Source: Glaciibacter superstes DSM 21135
GTDB taxonomy: Bacteria; Actinomycetota; Actinomycetes; Actinomycetales; Microbacteriaceae
Length of the DNA stretch: 64,000 nucleotides
Assembly: GCF_000421145.1 (NCBI RefSeq)
Contig: NZ_ATWH01000001.1
Span: 248,001-312,000 of the forward strand
Reading direction: 5' to 3'
The translations under genes were made by a program, and so were the position numbers. Under the pieces are notes generated by a model that was given only the letters and a program-made list of their open reading frames with translations, searched no databases and was not told where the DNA came from. Shown in pieces: positions 41,918 to 50,520 of the stretch (position 1 is its first letter; each line of letters starts with the position of its first letter).

Positions 41918-42838
41918 ATGTCACACGAAAAGTGGCTGGTCACCCCCGGCCAGACCAAGGTCATCGACGTCGAGCTCGTGCGCCGGCTGAAGGTCGGCCT
42001 GATCGCCGGCAAGGTCGACGTGATTGGCCACGACGAACCAGGCGCCCGCGTCGAGGTGCACAGCGTGCACGGCAAAGACCTGCTGATCTCCATGGACGGC
42101 GACACCCTCGAGATCGACCACCCGCAACTGCGCTGGGACAACTTCATCGAGGTCTTCTCCTCGTTCCGCGGCAACGCGCGGGCCGACGTCAGCATCATGG
42201 TGCCGCGCGACGTGGCGATGAAATTCGGCGTCGTCTCAGCCGACGCACTCGTCTCCGGACTCACCAACGACGCCAAGCTGAGCACGGTGTCCGGCGACGT
42301 TGTCGTCGACGGCATCACCGGCGACCTCGACCTGAACGGCGTCAACGGCGAGTTCTCCATTCGCAACCACACCGGCGAGATCAACGCCCACACCGTCTCC
42401 GGAGACATCACCGCCAGCGGCACAATCCGTCGATTCAGCGTCGACGGCGTCGCGGGAAACATCTTCCTCGACATCCAGGGCGTCCCCGACCGCATCAACA
42501 CCAACAGCGTCAGCGGCAACGTGACGGTGCGGCTCGCACCCGACGTCGCCATCCGCTACCGCATGAACACGGTCTCCGGCACCCTCCAGCTCGACGACCA
42601 CACCGAGCGCGGCACGCTCGGCAAAGGCTACGACGGCAGCACCGGAGAACTCAGCGGCGCCTGGCTTGAACTCACGGCCCGCTCGGTGTCTGGCGACATC
42701 TCGGTGGTGCGACGCGCGAATGAGACGACGGATGCCGCGGCCGGCGCGCCCTCCGCCGGCGCAGCATCCGCAGACGCATCCGCCGGCACTTCTTCGGCCA
42801 GCACAGGCGAGGCCAACACGGGCGAGGCCTCAGAATGA
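41918..42838 (+). CDS. DUF4097-type beta-helix protein
   Basis: The product is 306 residues from the ATG at 41918 (AAGGAG 8 bases upstream). It is built from repeated short beta strands with V-S-G-D/N turns (LSTVSGDVVVDGITGDLDLNGVNG, AHTVSGDITASG, NTNSVSGNVTVRL, NTVSGTLQL, ARSVSGDISVV), the right-handed beta-helix of DUF4097/DUF4098 proteins. The C-terminal ~40 residues are Ala/Ser/Thr/Glu low-complexity. There is no signal peptide, so it is probably cytosolic or membrane-associated through a partner. Its ATGA overlap with padR and paired operator show a two-gene unit common in Actinobacteria. Function unknown, often linked to envelope stress. Confidence 0.85.
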   Translation: MSHEKWLVTPGQTKVIDVELVRRLKVGLIAGKVDVIGHDEPGARVEVHSVHGKDLLISMDGDTLEIDHPQLRWDNFIEVFSSFRGNARADVSIMVPRDVAMKFGVVSADALVSGLTNDAKLSTVSGDVVVDGITGDLDLNGVNGEFSIRNHTGEINAHTVSGDITASGTIRRFSVDGVAGNIFLDIQGVPDRINTNSVSGNVTVRLAPDVAIRYRMNTVSGTLQLDDHTERGTLGKGYDGSTGELSGAWLELTARSVSGDISVVRRANETTDAAAGAPSAGAASADASAGTSSASTGEANTGEASE

Positions 42839-43455
42839 CGCCCCCGGTCTTTTCCCACGGAAGCCTTCGTCTCTATCTGCTGAGTCTGCTCGCCGAGCAG
42901 CCGCGGCACGGTTACGAGCTGATCCAGGCACTCAGCGAACGCTTCGGAGGAACATACAGCCCCAGCGCCGGCACGATCTACCCGCGTCTGGCGAAGCTGG
43001 AAGACGAGGGTCTCGTCACCAAGGTTGCCGACGGCCGCAAGACCGTCTATGAAATCACGGCCGCCGGACGCGCGGAACTCGAGGCCCGCCGCGCCGAGCT
43101 CGACGACATCGAGAGTGAGGTGACCGACTCGGTCAGGCGCCTGGCCGACGAGGTACGCTCTGGCGTGAATGCGGCTATGAAGAGCCTCAGGGCCGACCTG
43201 GCCTCAGCGGCGCGGCAGGCAAAGTCGGAGTCGAAGCGGGGATCCACGTCACAGGACGCCGGGCCGAACCTGCACGCCGAGTCCAATCGCGCCGTGCACG
43301 AGGCCGACATGGTGCTGAACGAGTTCCGTCAGCAGCTGCGCACTGATCTTCGCACCCACGCGTATCGTTCCGGGGTGCCTTCGGATCTGGTGCCGGAACT
43401 CCGCCGGCAGCTCGCCGACGTGCGCACCAGCATCCGTGCGGCCCTCGATCGGTAG
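42835..43455 (+). CDS. PadR-family transcriptional regulator
   Basis: This 206-residue protein has an N-terminal PadR winged helix (SHGSLRLYLLSLLAEQPRHGYELIQALSERFGGTYSPSAGTIYPRLAKLEDEGLVTK). A helical dimerisation region follows, then an Arg/Ser/Ala-rich section with a long C-terminal helix, longer than minimal PadR proteins. It overlaps the DUF4097 gene by 4 bases. The twin CGATATATCG sites before the operon fit autoregulation. Confidence 0.9.
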   Translation: MTPPVFSHGSLRLYLLSLLAEQPRHGYELIQALSERFGGTYSPSAGTIYPRLAKLEDEGLVTKVADGRKTVYEITAAGRAELEARRAELDDIESEVTDSVRRLADEVRSGVNAAMKSLRADLASAARQAKSESKRGSTSQDAGPNLHAESNRAVHEADMVLNEFRQQLRTDLRTHAYRSGVPSDLVPELRRQLADVRTSIRAALDR

Positions 43456-43472
43456 TTGTCCCCGCTCTTCGC

Positions 43473-43724
43473 TCAAGCGGGGTCGGCGCCGGGATGCCGC
43501 ACCATCGTGCGCTCCCCCGAGCGGTCGATCTCGTGCAGTGACATGAGGGAGCCACAGATGGGGCAGGTCGCAGCCGCCTTCGTCGCTGCCACTTCGGCTT
43601 CGGGAACATCGTCGTACGGACCGAGTGGCGGCGGGCCGATCCAGGGGAACAGAGTGCGGTTCAGCCAGTTGACGAATCCGCCTGGGCGCCGCGCCCCTCC
43701 CCCTCGTGCTTTCGTTCGTGCCAT
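43473..43724 (-). CDS. Small zinc-ribbon-like hypothetical protein
   Basis: From the ATG at 43724 the product is 83 residues. It has a basic Gly-rich start (MARTKARGGGARRPGGFVNWLNRTLFPWIGPPPLGPYDD) and a C-terminal CPICGSLMSLHEIDRSGERTMVRHP, a CxxC half-ribbon with a following His. Similar short proteins are widespread in Microbacteriaceae next to regulators. No function is known. It shares the 40-base divergent region with the OhrR-like gene and may be controlled by it. The longer frame is a shadow of that gene. Confidence 0.7.
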   Translation of the reverse strand: MARTKARGGGARRPGGFVNWLNRTLFPWIGPPPLGPYDDVPEAEVAATKAAATCPICGSLMSLHEIDRSGERTMVRHPGADPA

Positions 43725-43764
43725 AATGATTAGTGTACTATCCAATTGACGAAAGAGAGATTCC

Positions 43765-44211
43765 GTGGCCGACGAGCAGATCAATGTTCTCAGCCTCGAG
43801 AACCAGGTCTGCTTCGCCCTGGCGATTGCCTCTCGCAGCGTCAACGCCATCTACCGGCCGATCCTTGAACCCTACGGCCTCACGCATCCGCAATACCTGG
43901 TGATGCTTGCACTCTGGGACCGCAGCCCGCGCTCGGTCAAGGATCTCGGCACGGAACTCCAGCTGGAGCCGGCGACCCTCTCCCCCCTTCTGAAACGGCT
44001 CGAATCCGCCGGTCTGGTCACGAGGGAACGCAGCAGGTCCGATGAGCGCGTGCTGCACATCTCGCTCAGCGAGACCGGCGTCGCCCTCCGCGCCGAAGCC
44101 GAAACGGTGCCGCCGCGCATCGTTGAAAAGCTCGGCATGAGCCTGGACGAGTTGACGGCGCTGCGCACGTCCCTCTGGCGCGTCATCGGCGCCGCACACC
44201 CCGCGGACTAG
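43765..44211 (+). CDS. MarR-family regulator of OhrR type
   Basis: This 148-residue regulator starts at GTG 43765. ENQVCFALAIASRSVNAIYRPILEPYGLTHPQYLVMLALWD is the OhrR-type N-terminus, with the redox-sensing Cys at residue 16 and the conserved Tyr pair region (one Tyr position is Ile-Ala here). The winged helix is VKDLGTELQLEPATLSPLLKRLESAGLVTRERSRSDER. OhrR proteins repress organic-peroxide resistance genes. No ohr gene is next to it. The divergent zinc-ribbon gene may be its target. The 40-base intergenic region contains TAGTGTACTA, a candidate operator. Confidence 0.88.
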   Translation: MADEQINVLSLENQVCFALAIASRSVNAIYRPILEPYGLTHPQYLVMLALWDRSPRSVKDLGTELQLEPATLSPLLKRLESAGLVTRERSRSDERVLHISLSETGVALRAEAETVPPRIVEKLGMSLDELTALRTSLWRVIGAAHPAD

Positions 44212-44296
44212 CCCCGGCCTAGCCCCGGCCTGACCCACACATGGCCCCGGCTTGGCCCCACGTTCCACGCCGCCGAAAACTCCCTGACCAGCGGGC

Positions 44297-44324
44297 TTGA
44301 CTGCGGGCCGCAACGGAGTAGTGT
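44297..44324 (+). promoter_or_regulatory. Promoter of the KimA-like transporter gene
   Basis: TTGACT (44297-44302), a 16-base spacer and TAGTGT (44319-44324), followed 8 bases later by the GTG at 44333. No ribosome site is present, so the transcript is predicted to be leaderless and the start is fixed at this GTG. Confidence 0.65.
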
Positions 44325-44332
44325 CATCCCTC

Positions 44333-46471
44333 GTGACAAATGAGGGGAACACCCCCACACCAGAGAGTCGCTCTGCCAAACGCTGGATCATCGGCGACCC
44401 CCTCCCGAGCGAACAATTGGAAGGCCAGCTGCTCCCGAAGTCGCTCGCGCTTCCCATCTTCGCCAGCGACGCGCTGTCGAGCGTGGCATACGCTCCGCAA
44501 GAACTCTTGATGATCCTGACGATCGGCGGCCTCGCGTTCCTCAGCTTCGCGCCCTGGGTCGCCGCAGCTGTCGTGCTGCTGATGCTCGTCGTCGTCGCCT
44601 CGTATCGGCAGCTCATCAAGGCCTACCCGTCTGGCGGCGGCGACTACGAGGTCGCCTCCAAGAACCTGGGCGAGAAGGCCGGCCTCGTCGTGGCATCCGC
44701 TCTTCTCGTCGACTACGTGATGACGGTTGTCGTCTCGGTGGCCAGCGGCGTCGACAACATCATCTCCGCCCTCCCTGTTCTGGCGCCGTTCCGGGTGGAA
44801 CTGGCCGTGTTCTTCGTCGTGCTGCTTGCCGCCGTCAACCTGCGCGGAGTGCGCGAATCGAGCAAGGCATTCGCCTTTCCCACCTACCTCTTCATCGCCA
44901 GCGTCTTTTTGATGGTCGTCGTCGGCCTTGTTCGCGTCGTCAACGGAGACGCGCCGATCGCGGAGTCGGCCGGGTTCGAGGTCGAGGCGCAGAACCTGGC
45001 GCAGACCGCGTTCATCCTGCTCCTGCTGCGTTCATTCGCGAGCGGATGCAGTGCGCTTACCGGCGTCGAGGCTGTCGCAAACGGTGTTCCGGCATTCCGT
45101 CGTCCGAAGGTCAAGAACGCCCAGCGAACGCTCGTACTCATGGGCGGCATCGCCGTCGTCATGTTCATCGGCCTCACCACGCTCGCCCTCGTTTCCGGCG
45201 TGCACTACGCGGAGAACCCCTGTGACCTGATCGGCTGGACCGACTGCGCCACCTCTCCCCAGCGCAGCCTCATCGCCCAGATCGCGGCTGCGACGTTCGG
45301 CAACAATTCGATCCTGTTCTTCGTGATCCAGGCTGCAACGGCGACCGTACTGCTTCTCGCCGGAAACACGGCGTTCAACGGGTTCCCGCTGCTGGGGTCG
45401 GTCCTGGCTCGAGACTCCTACGCCCCGAAGTCGCTGAACACCCGCGGCGACCGGTTGATCTACTCGAACGGCGTCATTCTGCTGGCCCTCGCCGCGTGCA
45501 CCATCCTCGTGGTCTACCAGGCGAACCTGACGGTGCTGATCCAGCTCTACATCATCGGTGTCTTCGTGTCGTTCACCCTCGGCCAGACCGGGATGGTTCG
45601 CCACTGGCTCGGCCTCCTGAAACGCAATCCGCCGAACCGCGGTTCCATCATCCGGAGCCTGTCGATCAATGCCTTCGGCGCGATGCTCACCCTCGTTGTG
45701 CTCATCGTCGTCACCGTCACCAAGTTCACGCACGGGGCCTGGCTGGTGTTTGTGATGATGCCCGTGCTGTTCCTGCTGATGCTGGGTGTGAACCGCTACT
45801 ACCGCGACGTGGCGAAGGAGATCGCCGTCGACCCGGTGACGGTGTTCGGCGCGCAGGGAGACCACGCCGTCGTGCTCGTCGGCAAGATGCAGAAGCCCAC
45901 GCTCAAGGCCCTCGACTACGCGATCGCCGCTCGCCACGAAACGATCGAGGCCGTGCACGTGTCCATCGACGACGACGAGACCAAACAGCTCAAGAAAGCG
46001 TGGACGAAGCAGAACATCCAGGTGCCCCTGCGCATCGTCCGTTCCCCGTATCGCGACATCAGCTGGCCGCTCATCAACTACATCAAGGAGCATCGGGCGC
46101 ATCACGGTCCAGAGGTAATCACGGTGTACACGCCGATCTATATCGTCGGGCACTGGTGGGAGGGCCTGCTGCACAATCACAAGGCCCGTCGCATCCGTCA
46201 AAAGCTCATGCTGGTGCACGGTGTCACAATTGCTCTTGTGCCCTGGCTGCTTGACTCCTCCGAATTGATCTACGGTCGCCGGTCGCGCCCGATTCCAGGC
46301 CAGGAGCGCCGCGGTGAGCCAGTGCGTCCGCGGCCGGTGCCCAGGAAGCCGCTTGCCCCTGCAAACACCGGTGCCGCGAAAACGGATGTCCCGAAGCCCG
46401 TTTCGGGTTCGCCAGGCAGTCCGCCGCCCATTTCACGACCGGCGTCCTCCCGTCGCCGGAAGCGGAAGTAG
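44333..46471 (+). CDS. APC-superfamily permease, KimA-like potassium transporter
   Basis: The product is 712 residues: about twelve membrane helices (residues ~50-490) and a soluble C-terminal domain (about 505-650) with a Pro/Lys/Arg-rich tail. The start of the membrane domain, LPIFASDALSSVAYAPQE, and YPSGGGDYEVASKNLG are characteristic of the KimA (YdaO) type of APC transporter, which imports K+ and is controlled by c-di-AMP in Bacillus. The soluble domain resembles the KimA cytosolic half (AVVLVGKMQKPTLKALDYAIAARHETIEAVHVSIDDDE). The substrate is inferred, not shown. No c-di-AMP (ydaO) riboswitch is possible since the transcript seems leaderless. Confidence 0.78.
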   Translation: MTNEGNTPTPESRSAKRWIIGDPLPSEQLEGQLLPKSLALPIFASDALSSVAYAPQELLMILTIGGLAFLSFAPWVAAAVVLLMLVVVASYRQLIKAYPSGGGDYEVASKNLGEKAGLVVASALLVDYVMTVVVSVASGVDNIISALPVLAPFRVELAVFFVVLLAAVNLRGVRESSKAFAFPTYLFIASVFLMVVVGLVRVVNGDAPIAESAGFEVEAQNLAQTAFILLLLRSFASGCSALTGVEAVANGVPAFRRPKVKNAQRTLVLMGGIAVVMFIGLTTLALVSGVHYAENPCDLIGWTDCATSPQRSLIAQIAAATFGNNSILFFVIQAATATVLLLAGNTAFNGFPLLGSVLARDSYAPKSLNTRGDRLIYSNGVILLALAACTILVVYQANLTVLIQLYIIGVFVSFTLGQTGMVRHWLGLLKRNPPNRGSIIRSLSINAFGAMLTLVVLIVVTVTKFTHGAWLVFVMMPVLFLLMLGVNRYYRDVAKEIAVDPVTVFGAQGDHAVVLVGKMQKPTLKALDYAIAARHETIEAVHVSIDDDETKQLKKAWTKQNIQVPLRIVRSPYRDISWPLINYIKEHRAHHGPEVITVYTPIYIVGHWWEGLLHNHKARRIRQKLMLVHGVTIALVPWLLDSSELIYGRRSRPIPGQERRGEPVRPRPVPRKPLAPANTGAAKTDVPKPVSGSPGSPPPISRPASSRRRKRK

Positions 46472-46474
46472 CCC

Positions 46475-46909
46475 GTGCGACTGGTGCTTGCCGTTTTCTG
46501 CGGCGGAATGGTCGGGACTGCCCTGCGATTCACCATCGACCTGGCCTTGCCACACTCAGACGCCCAGTTTCCCGTGAGCACGTTGCTGGCCAACACGCTT
46601 GGCGCCCTCGTTCTCGGCTGGCTCGTCGGCGGGCTGTGGACGCGCCCCGAGGTTCCGCAGTGGCTGAAGGTCGCCCTCGGGCCAGGCCTTCTCGGCGCCT
46701 TCACCACGTTTTCCGGCGTGATGGTGTCGTTGGTCGCACTCTCGACTGCCGACGCTGTAGGCCTCGCTTGGACCTATTTCGGCGCGACGATCGTGCTCGG
46801 CTTCGTTGCCGCGGCACTCGGCCTCTGGACCGGCGGCCGCATGGCACATCGCCTTCGTCGGGATGGTCTTCCGGATCTTGAGCTTCCGGATGACGGGCTC
46901 ACCCAATGA
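46475..46909 (+). CDS. crcB: CrcB/Fluc-family fluoride channel subunit 1
   Basis: This 144-residue protein has four membrane helices, starting at GTG 3 bases after the KimA-like stop. The Fluc fold is seen in GGMVGTALRFTIDL (about 9-22), NTLGALVLGWLVGG (about 40) and the selectivity segment GLLGAFTTFSGVMVS (about 74). Fluc channels work as dual-topology dimers exporting fluoride. The basic/acidic tail is longer than usual. It is coupled by ATGA to the second crcB gene, forming the heterodimeric pair common in Gram-positives. Confidence 0.9.
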   Translation: MRLVLAVFCGGMVGTALRFTIDLALPHSDAQFPVSTLLANTLGALVLGWLVGGLWTRPEVPQWLKVALGPGLLGAFTTFSGVMVSLVALSTADAVGLAWTYFGATIVLGFVAAALGLWTGGRMAHRLRRDGLPDLELPDDGLTQ

Positions 46910-47274
46910 GCGCCTGGGTAGCACTGAGCGTGGTTGCCTCTGGGGGCGCGGCAGCGGTCATCCGTTATCTGGTGTCGCGGGCGTTGCCTGTTCGGCCCGG
47001 CCATCTGCCGGCCGGAATCCTGATCGTCAACGTTGCCGGTGCGCTTCTCGGCGGGCTGGTGCTCGGCTTGGCTGAGCGAGCCGCGATCTCCGAGGACCTG
47101 CAGCTGATCATTCTGACGGGGGTCTGCGGTGGACTGACGACGTTCAGCACCTGGAGCGTCGAGACGCTCGAACTGCTGGACAACGGCCGGTGGCGAGCGG
47201 CGCTGCTCAATGTCGGGGTGACGCTGGTGCTCGGGATAGCCGCGTGCGCTGGTGCCTACCTGCTCGCCCGCTGA
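46906..47274 (+). CDS. crcB: CrcB/Fluc-family fluoride channel subunit 2
   Basis: This 122-residue, four-helix subunit carries GAAAVIRYLVSRALP near 14, NVAGALLGGLVLG near 42 and GVCGGLTTFSTWSVETLEL near 70, including the TTFS pore-lining residues and the conserved Glu of the second member type. The start ATG overlaps the first crcB stop by 4 bases. Sequences of the two halves differ in the expected antiparallel way. No fluoride riboswitch is visible; both genes appear to be read from the KimA-like gene's promoter. Confidence 0.92.
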   Translation: MSAWVALSVVASGGAAAVIRYLVSRALPVRPGHLPAGILIVNVAGALLGGLVLGLAERAAISEDLQLIILTGVCGGLTTFSTWSVETLELLDNGRWRAALLNVGVTLVLGIAACAGAYLLAR

Positions 47275-47295
47275 GCTGCGTTCACAGCTATAGCC

Positions 47296-48381
47296 CTACA
47301 ACTGCGCCATCACCTGCCTGGCGATGATGCGGCCGGCCCGGCTGGCGCCGATGGTGCTCGCCTGGGGGCCATAGCCGGCGAGGAATATGCGAGGGTCGGT
47401 CCAGGATGCCCCGGCTCCGACGCTGACCCCGCCCGCCTTTTCGCGCAGCTTGAGTGGTGCCAGGTGACGAAGTTCTGGGCGGAATCCCGATGCCCAGATG
47501 ATGGCGTCTGCCGGGGTGAATGAGCCATCGTCCCAGCGCACGCCGCCAGGCTCGATTGCTGTGAACATTGGGCGTGCCACGAGGATGCCCCGCTCGATGC
47601 CCGCGGAGATCCGGCGGCTGACCGGCACGCCTGTTCCACTCACGATGCTCGGGAGGGCGCGCCCGGTTCGCGCGGCTTCGTCCTGCATCGCGACCGCTGC
47701 CGAGGCGCCCTCAAGGTCGAGCTGTTCGGTGTGGATCCAGTCGATCGGCCGCCGCGCGGCCCAGGTGAGTTCAGCGGCGGCGCCCTCGAGTTCGAGCAGG
47801 AAGCCGATGGCGGAGGTGCCTCCACCCACCACGATGACCCGCTGGCCGGCGAACTCGTCGGCGGAGGGATAGCCGGCCGTGTGCACATGCCGGCCGGCGA
47901 ATGTCTGCGCGCCAGGGTAGTACGGCACGAACGGTGCACCCCAGGTGCCGGTGGCGTTGACAATCAGACGCGCGACGGTTTCGCGGTCGCCGTAGTCGGG
48001 TGAGGTGGTGGCCACAACCAGATCGGCCCGGCGGTTGAACACCGACCTGACGGTGACCGGGCGCACCACCTTCAGGTCGAAGTGCTCCTCGTAGCGGCGG
48101 TAGTAGTCGGTGACCACTTCGCGCGCGGGCAATGAGCGGTCTGCCGTGTCGAAACTGACCCCGAGTTCCTTCATACCCGGCAGGTCGTTGACCCGGTGGG
48201 CGGTGCCGAGGCGCAGGGCCTCCCAGCGGTGTTGCCACGCTCCGCCGGCATCCGGACCCCGATCGAAGATGACAAAGTCGCGGCCAGGGACGAGCTCGAA
48301 CCTGCGCAGATAGTAGGCCACAGACAGTCCGGCCTGACCGGAACCGATGATGACGACGGGCACTGTCGTGTCGCTCGCCAT
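47296..48381 (-). CDS. FAD/NADPH-binding flavoprotein monooxygenase (ArsO/CzcO-like)
   Basis: This 361-residue flavoprotein starts at ATG 48381 with GAGG upstream. FAD site VVIIGSGQAGLSVAYYLRR (about 8-26), NADPH site VIVVGGGTSAIGFLLELEG (about 175), ATG motif IVNATGTW (about 140) and the C-terminal FLAGYGPQASTIGASRAGR. This combination of two Rossmann motifs matches flavin-containing monooxygenases and related oxidoreductases often annotated as CzcO. The substrate is unknown. It is convergent with crcB2 (21-base gap) and divergent from DUF3073. Confidence 0.88.
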   Translation of the reverse strand: MASDTTVPVVIIGSGQAGLSVAYYLRRFELVPGRDFVIFDRGPDAGGAWQHRWEALRLGTAHRVNDLPGMKELGVSFDTADRSLPAREVVTDYYRRYEEHFDLKVVRPVTVRSVFNRRADLVVATTSPDYGDRETVARLIVNATGTWGAPFVPYYPGAQTFAGRHVHTAGYPSADEFAGQRVIVVGGGTSAIGFLLELEGAAAELTWAARRPIDWIHTEQLDLEGASAAVAMQDEAARTGRALPSIVSGTGVPVSRRISAGIERGILVARPMFTAIEPGGVRWDDGSFTPADAIIWASGFRPELRHLAPLKLREKAGGVSVGAGASWTDPRIFLAGYGPQASTIGASRAGRIIARQVMAQL

Positions 48382-48532
48382 CACACCTCATCTCAACAGT
48401 TGCCGCTGTGAGCCACCTCGGCGAGTTACCTAGCCCACCATGCTAAACTAGCGGTTGGATTTCACTCTGTCTGTTCGGAATTTCCCGGGTTACTCATCGC
48501 TCACCCGGCCTGGCATCGTAAGGGGGTCACGC

Positions 48533-48766
48533 ATGGGGCGCGGCCGTCAAAAAGCAAAGCACACCAAAGTTGCCCGGGAGTTGAAGTATTTCAGCCCCGA
48601 CACCAACTACAACGCGCTCGAACGTGAGTTGACCGGTCATCCGGCGACCGACCCACGTGTCGATGAAGATGTCGCGAAGTGGCCGGAGTATGAGGCGCCA
48701 GACGCCAAGGAGACCGACGAGTACGTCGACACCTACGCGACGGAAGACGAGCAGAAGCGCGCGTAG
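48533..48766 (+). CDS. DUF3073 domain protein
   Basis: This 77-residue protein starts MGRGRQKAKHTKVARELKYFSPDTNYNALEREL, the DUF3073 signature, and ends in an acidic segment. AGGGGG lies 7 bases upstream of the ATG at 48533. The family is restricted to Actinobacteria. In many genomes (e.g. Mycobacterium, next to purM) the gene faces purM directly. Here purM is 6.9 kb away. Function is unknown. Confidence 0.93.
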   Translation: MGRGRQKAKHTKVARELKYFSPDTNYNALERELTGHPATDPRVDEDVAKWPEYEAPDAKETDEYVDTYATEDEQKRA

Positions 48767-48793
48767 CGTCTACCCGCCTGTCGTCTGTGCGCC

Positions 48794-48812
48794 GACAATC
48801 GCCGTTCACGCC
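48794..48812 (+). repeat. ATCGCC-type short dispersed repeat, copy 1
   Basis: gacaatcgccgttcacgcc, 19 bases. Related copies occur at 49144-49162, 49178-49196 and 63973-63991, all in the same orientation. A partly complementary copy (rc) follows at about 48826-48840. Confidence 0.6.
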
Positions 48813-48870
48813 CAGTGATGTCGCTATGTCGGCGACTCTCAGCAGTGCGAATGAGTTCTGGAGGCGTGGC

Positions 48871-49104
48871 ATGAGTACTTTGACGAGAGTAATTTCATCC
48901 GCCGTCGACGTGAGCGATGATGCGTTGAGGGTGCGGCTCGCCGACGGGCGCGAAATTTCGGCTCCGCTCGCCTGGTTCCCGCGATTGAACACTGCGACCC
49001 AAGAACAGCGGAACAACTGGCGGCTCTTCGGCGCCGGTGAGGGTGTCCACTGGGCCGCTGTCGACGAGGATGTCTCCGTCTCAGGTCTGCTCCGCGCAAG
49101 TTGA
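48871..49104 (+). CDS. DUF2442 domain protein
   Basis: This 77-residue protein contains VSDDALRVRLADGREISAPLAWFPRLNTATQEQRNNWRL and DVSVSGLL, the DUF2442 consensus. DUF2442 genes usually pair with DUF4160 genes in what look like toxin-antitoxin or mobile modules; no partner is present. GGAGG is 8 bases before the ATG at 48871. It is bracketed by ATCGCC-type repeats and a decayed second DUF2442 copy lies at 55.6 kb. It is probably a mobile gene. Confidence 0.85.
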   Translation: MSTLTRVISSAVDVSDDALRVRLADGREISAPLAWFPRLNTATQEQRNNWRLFGAGEGVHWAAVDEDVSVSGLLRAS

Positions 49105-49350
49105 TATGGCGAACCGAAGCGCGTGCCACAGCGCACCACTGACGACAATCGCCGCTCACTCCGGGTGCGCATTGCCGGGAGTCGCCGTTCACGCCTCGTG
49201 ATCGGCCTCGTTGAGGTGAACAAGGAGAACTGGTCGTTCGGCAACGGCGAAGTGTAATACGCGCAGTGAGCATTGCCTGACGCAACCAGGGTAGGGCATG
49301 GCCGATCGGGGTGAGAGTCTCCTCAAGACGCGCCCGACCGTCACCACGGG
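49105..49350. repeat. Gene-free region with two ATCGCC-type repeats
   Basis: Repeats gacaatcgccgctcactcc (49144-49162) and ggagtcgccgttcacgcct (49178-49196) are 34 bases apart and similar to the copies at 48.8 and 63.97 kb. No gene is evident in the remainder. gldA ends at 49351 on the opposite strand. Confidence 0.6.
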
Positions 49351-50520
49351 CTACTGACGCGACCCACTTGAGCCGTGAGAGACGTAATTCTGGGGGGCGG
49401 AGAGCCCGGCTTCCTCCCGGACCCGCCGGGCGAAGCGCTCCAGCGATTTCATGGCTGCTACGACGTCTGCCGGACGAACCTCGAATGGCATGTTGTGAAT
49501 GGTTTCGCCTTCAACGGTGGCAGCAGCGGCAACCCGTTGCAGATCATCCGTGTCATCCACAGAGAGTCCGATCTCGGTGAGAGTGGTTGGCAATCCGACG
49601 CGGGTCGTGAATTCGACGAAATCGCGTATGTCGGATGTCGGCGCTCCCTCGAGGATCAACTGGGTCAGTGACCCGATATTCACCTTCTGCCCGTGGGCGA
49701 GCCCGTGCGTCTGGGCCGCTGCGGTCAATCCGTTGTGGATCGCGTGAGCCGCGGCGAGACCGCCGGACTCGAAGCCGAGACCCGACAGCAGCGTGTTGGC
49801 CTCGATGACCTTTTCGACGGCGGGTGTGACGACGTGGTCGCGGACAGCGTCGAGAGCGGGAAGAGCGTTTTCCCATAGCACCTCCCAGCTGAGCTTGGCG
49901 AGTGCCGTTCCCGTGAGAGTGGGTAGGCCGCCAGCCATGGTTGTGGAATGCGACCGTGAAGTCGCGCGAGCCTCCAGCCAGGTCGCGAGTGCATCGCCGA
50001 CGCCAGCGGCGAGAAATGCGGCGGGCGCATTTGCCACGATCTGCGAGTCAACGAGAACGAGGTCGGGGTTTCTCGGAAAGAACCGATACTCCTCGAACGC
50101 ACCATCCTCGGTGTATATGACCGCGAGTGCCGAGGTTGGCGCGTCGGTCGACGCCACGGATGGCACGGTGACCCAGCGGATGCCCGAAAGGAAGCCAGAC
50201 GCCTTGACGGCGTCGATGGTGCTTCCGCCGCCGACTGCGACGACGACATCCGCATTCGCTTCGGCAATAACTCCCACGAGTCGGTCTATCTCAGCCGCTG
50301 ATGGGATACCGTTGAAATTTTCGCGTGTGATTGGCAGCCCTGCAGCGCGTAGCGACGATTCCACATCGTGACCAACAAAACCCCAGACGATGTCGTCTGC
50401 GACGATCAGCGGGGTACTGCCGATCGGAGCGAGAAACTCACCGAGACGCGTGATCGCTCCCGGGCCCTGGACATACCTGCCTGGGCTGATCACGGAACGG
50501 ATGGGTGTGGATTGAAACAT
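49351..50520 (-). CDS. gldA: Glycerol dehydrogenase, iron-type ADH family
   Basis: The product is 389 residues and is strikingly similar to E. coli GldA: SPGRYVQGPGAITRLGEFLAP, AVGGGSTIDAVKA (NAD site, about 95), PSVASTDAPTSALAVIYTEDG (about 122) and the metal ligands in AGVGDALATWLEARA (Asp), AAAHAIHNGLTAA (His) and HGLAHGQKV (His). It oxidises glycerol to dihydroxyacetone with NAD+. AGGAGG lies 4 bases upstream of the ATG at 50520. The upstream frame (to 50820) is a shadow. Divergent from an IclR regulator. Confidence 0.95.
   Translation of the reverse strand: MFQSTPIRSVISPGRYVQGPGAITRLGEFLAPIGSTPLIVADDIVWGFVGHDVESSLRAAGLPITRENFNGIPSAAEIDRLVGVIAEANADVVVAVGGGSTIDAVKASGFLSGIRWVTVPSVASTDAPTSALAVIYTEDGAFEEYRFFPRNPDLVLVDSQIVANAPAAFLAAGVGDALATWLEARATSRSHSTTMAGGLPTLTGTALAKLSWEVLWENALPALDAVRDHVVTPAVEKVIEANTLLSGLGFESGGLAAAHAIHNGLTAAAQTHGLAHGQKVNIGSLTQLILEGAPTSDIRDFVEFTTRVGLPTTLTEIGLSVDDTDDLQRVAAAATVEGETIHNMPFEVRPADVVAAMKSLERFARRVREEAGLSAPQNYVSHGSSGSRQ

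Noticed and set aside
44212..44332. c-di-AMP (ydaO) riboswitch before the KimA-like gene
   Set aside because: The promoter ends 8 bases before the start codon, leaving no room for a leader; sequence before it holds only a duplicated 11-base tagccccggcc.
45032..46219. 395-residue minus-strand frame in the KimA-like gene
   Set aside because: Antisense shadow, rich in Asp/His/Gln/Glu, no ribosome site.
46440..46480. Fluoride riboswitch before crcB
   Set aside because: crcB starts 3 bases after the preceding gene and no conserved crcB-motif sequence is seen.
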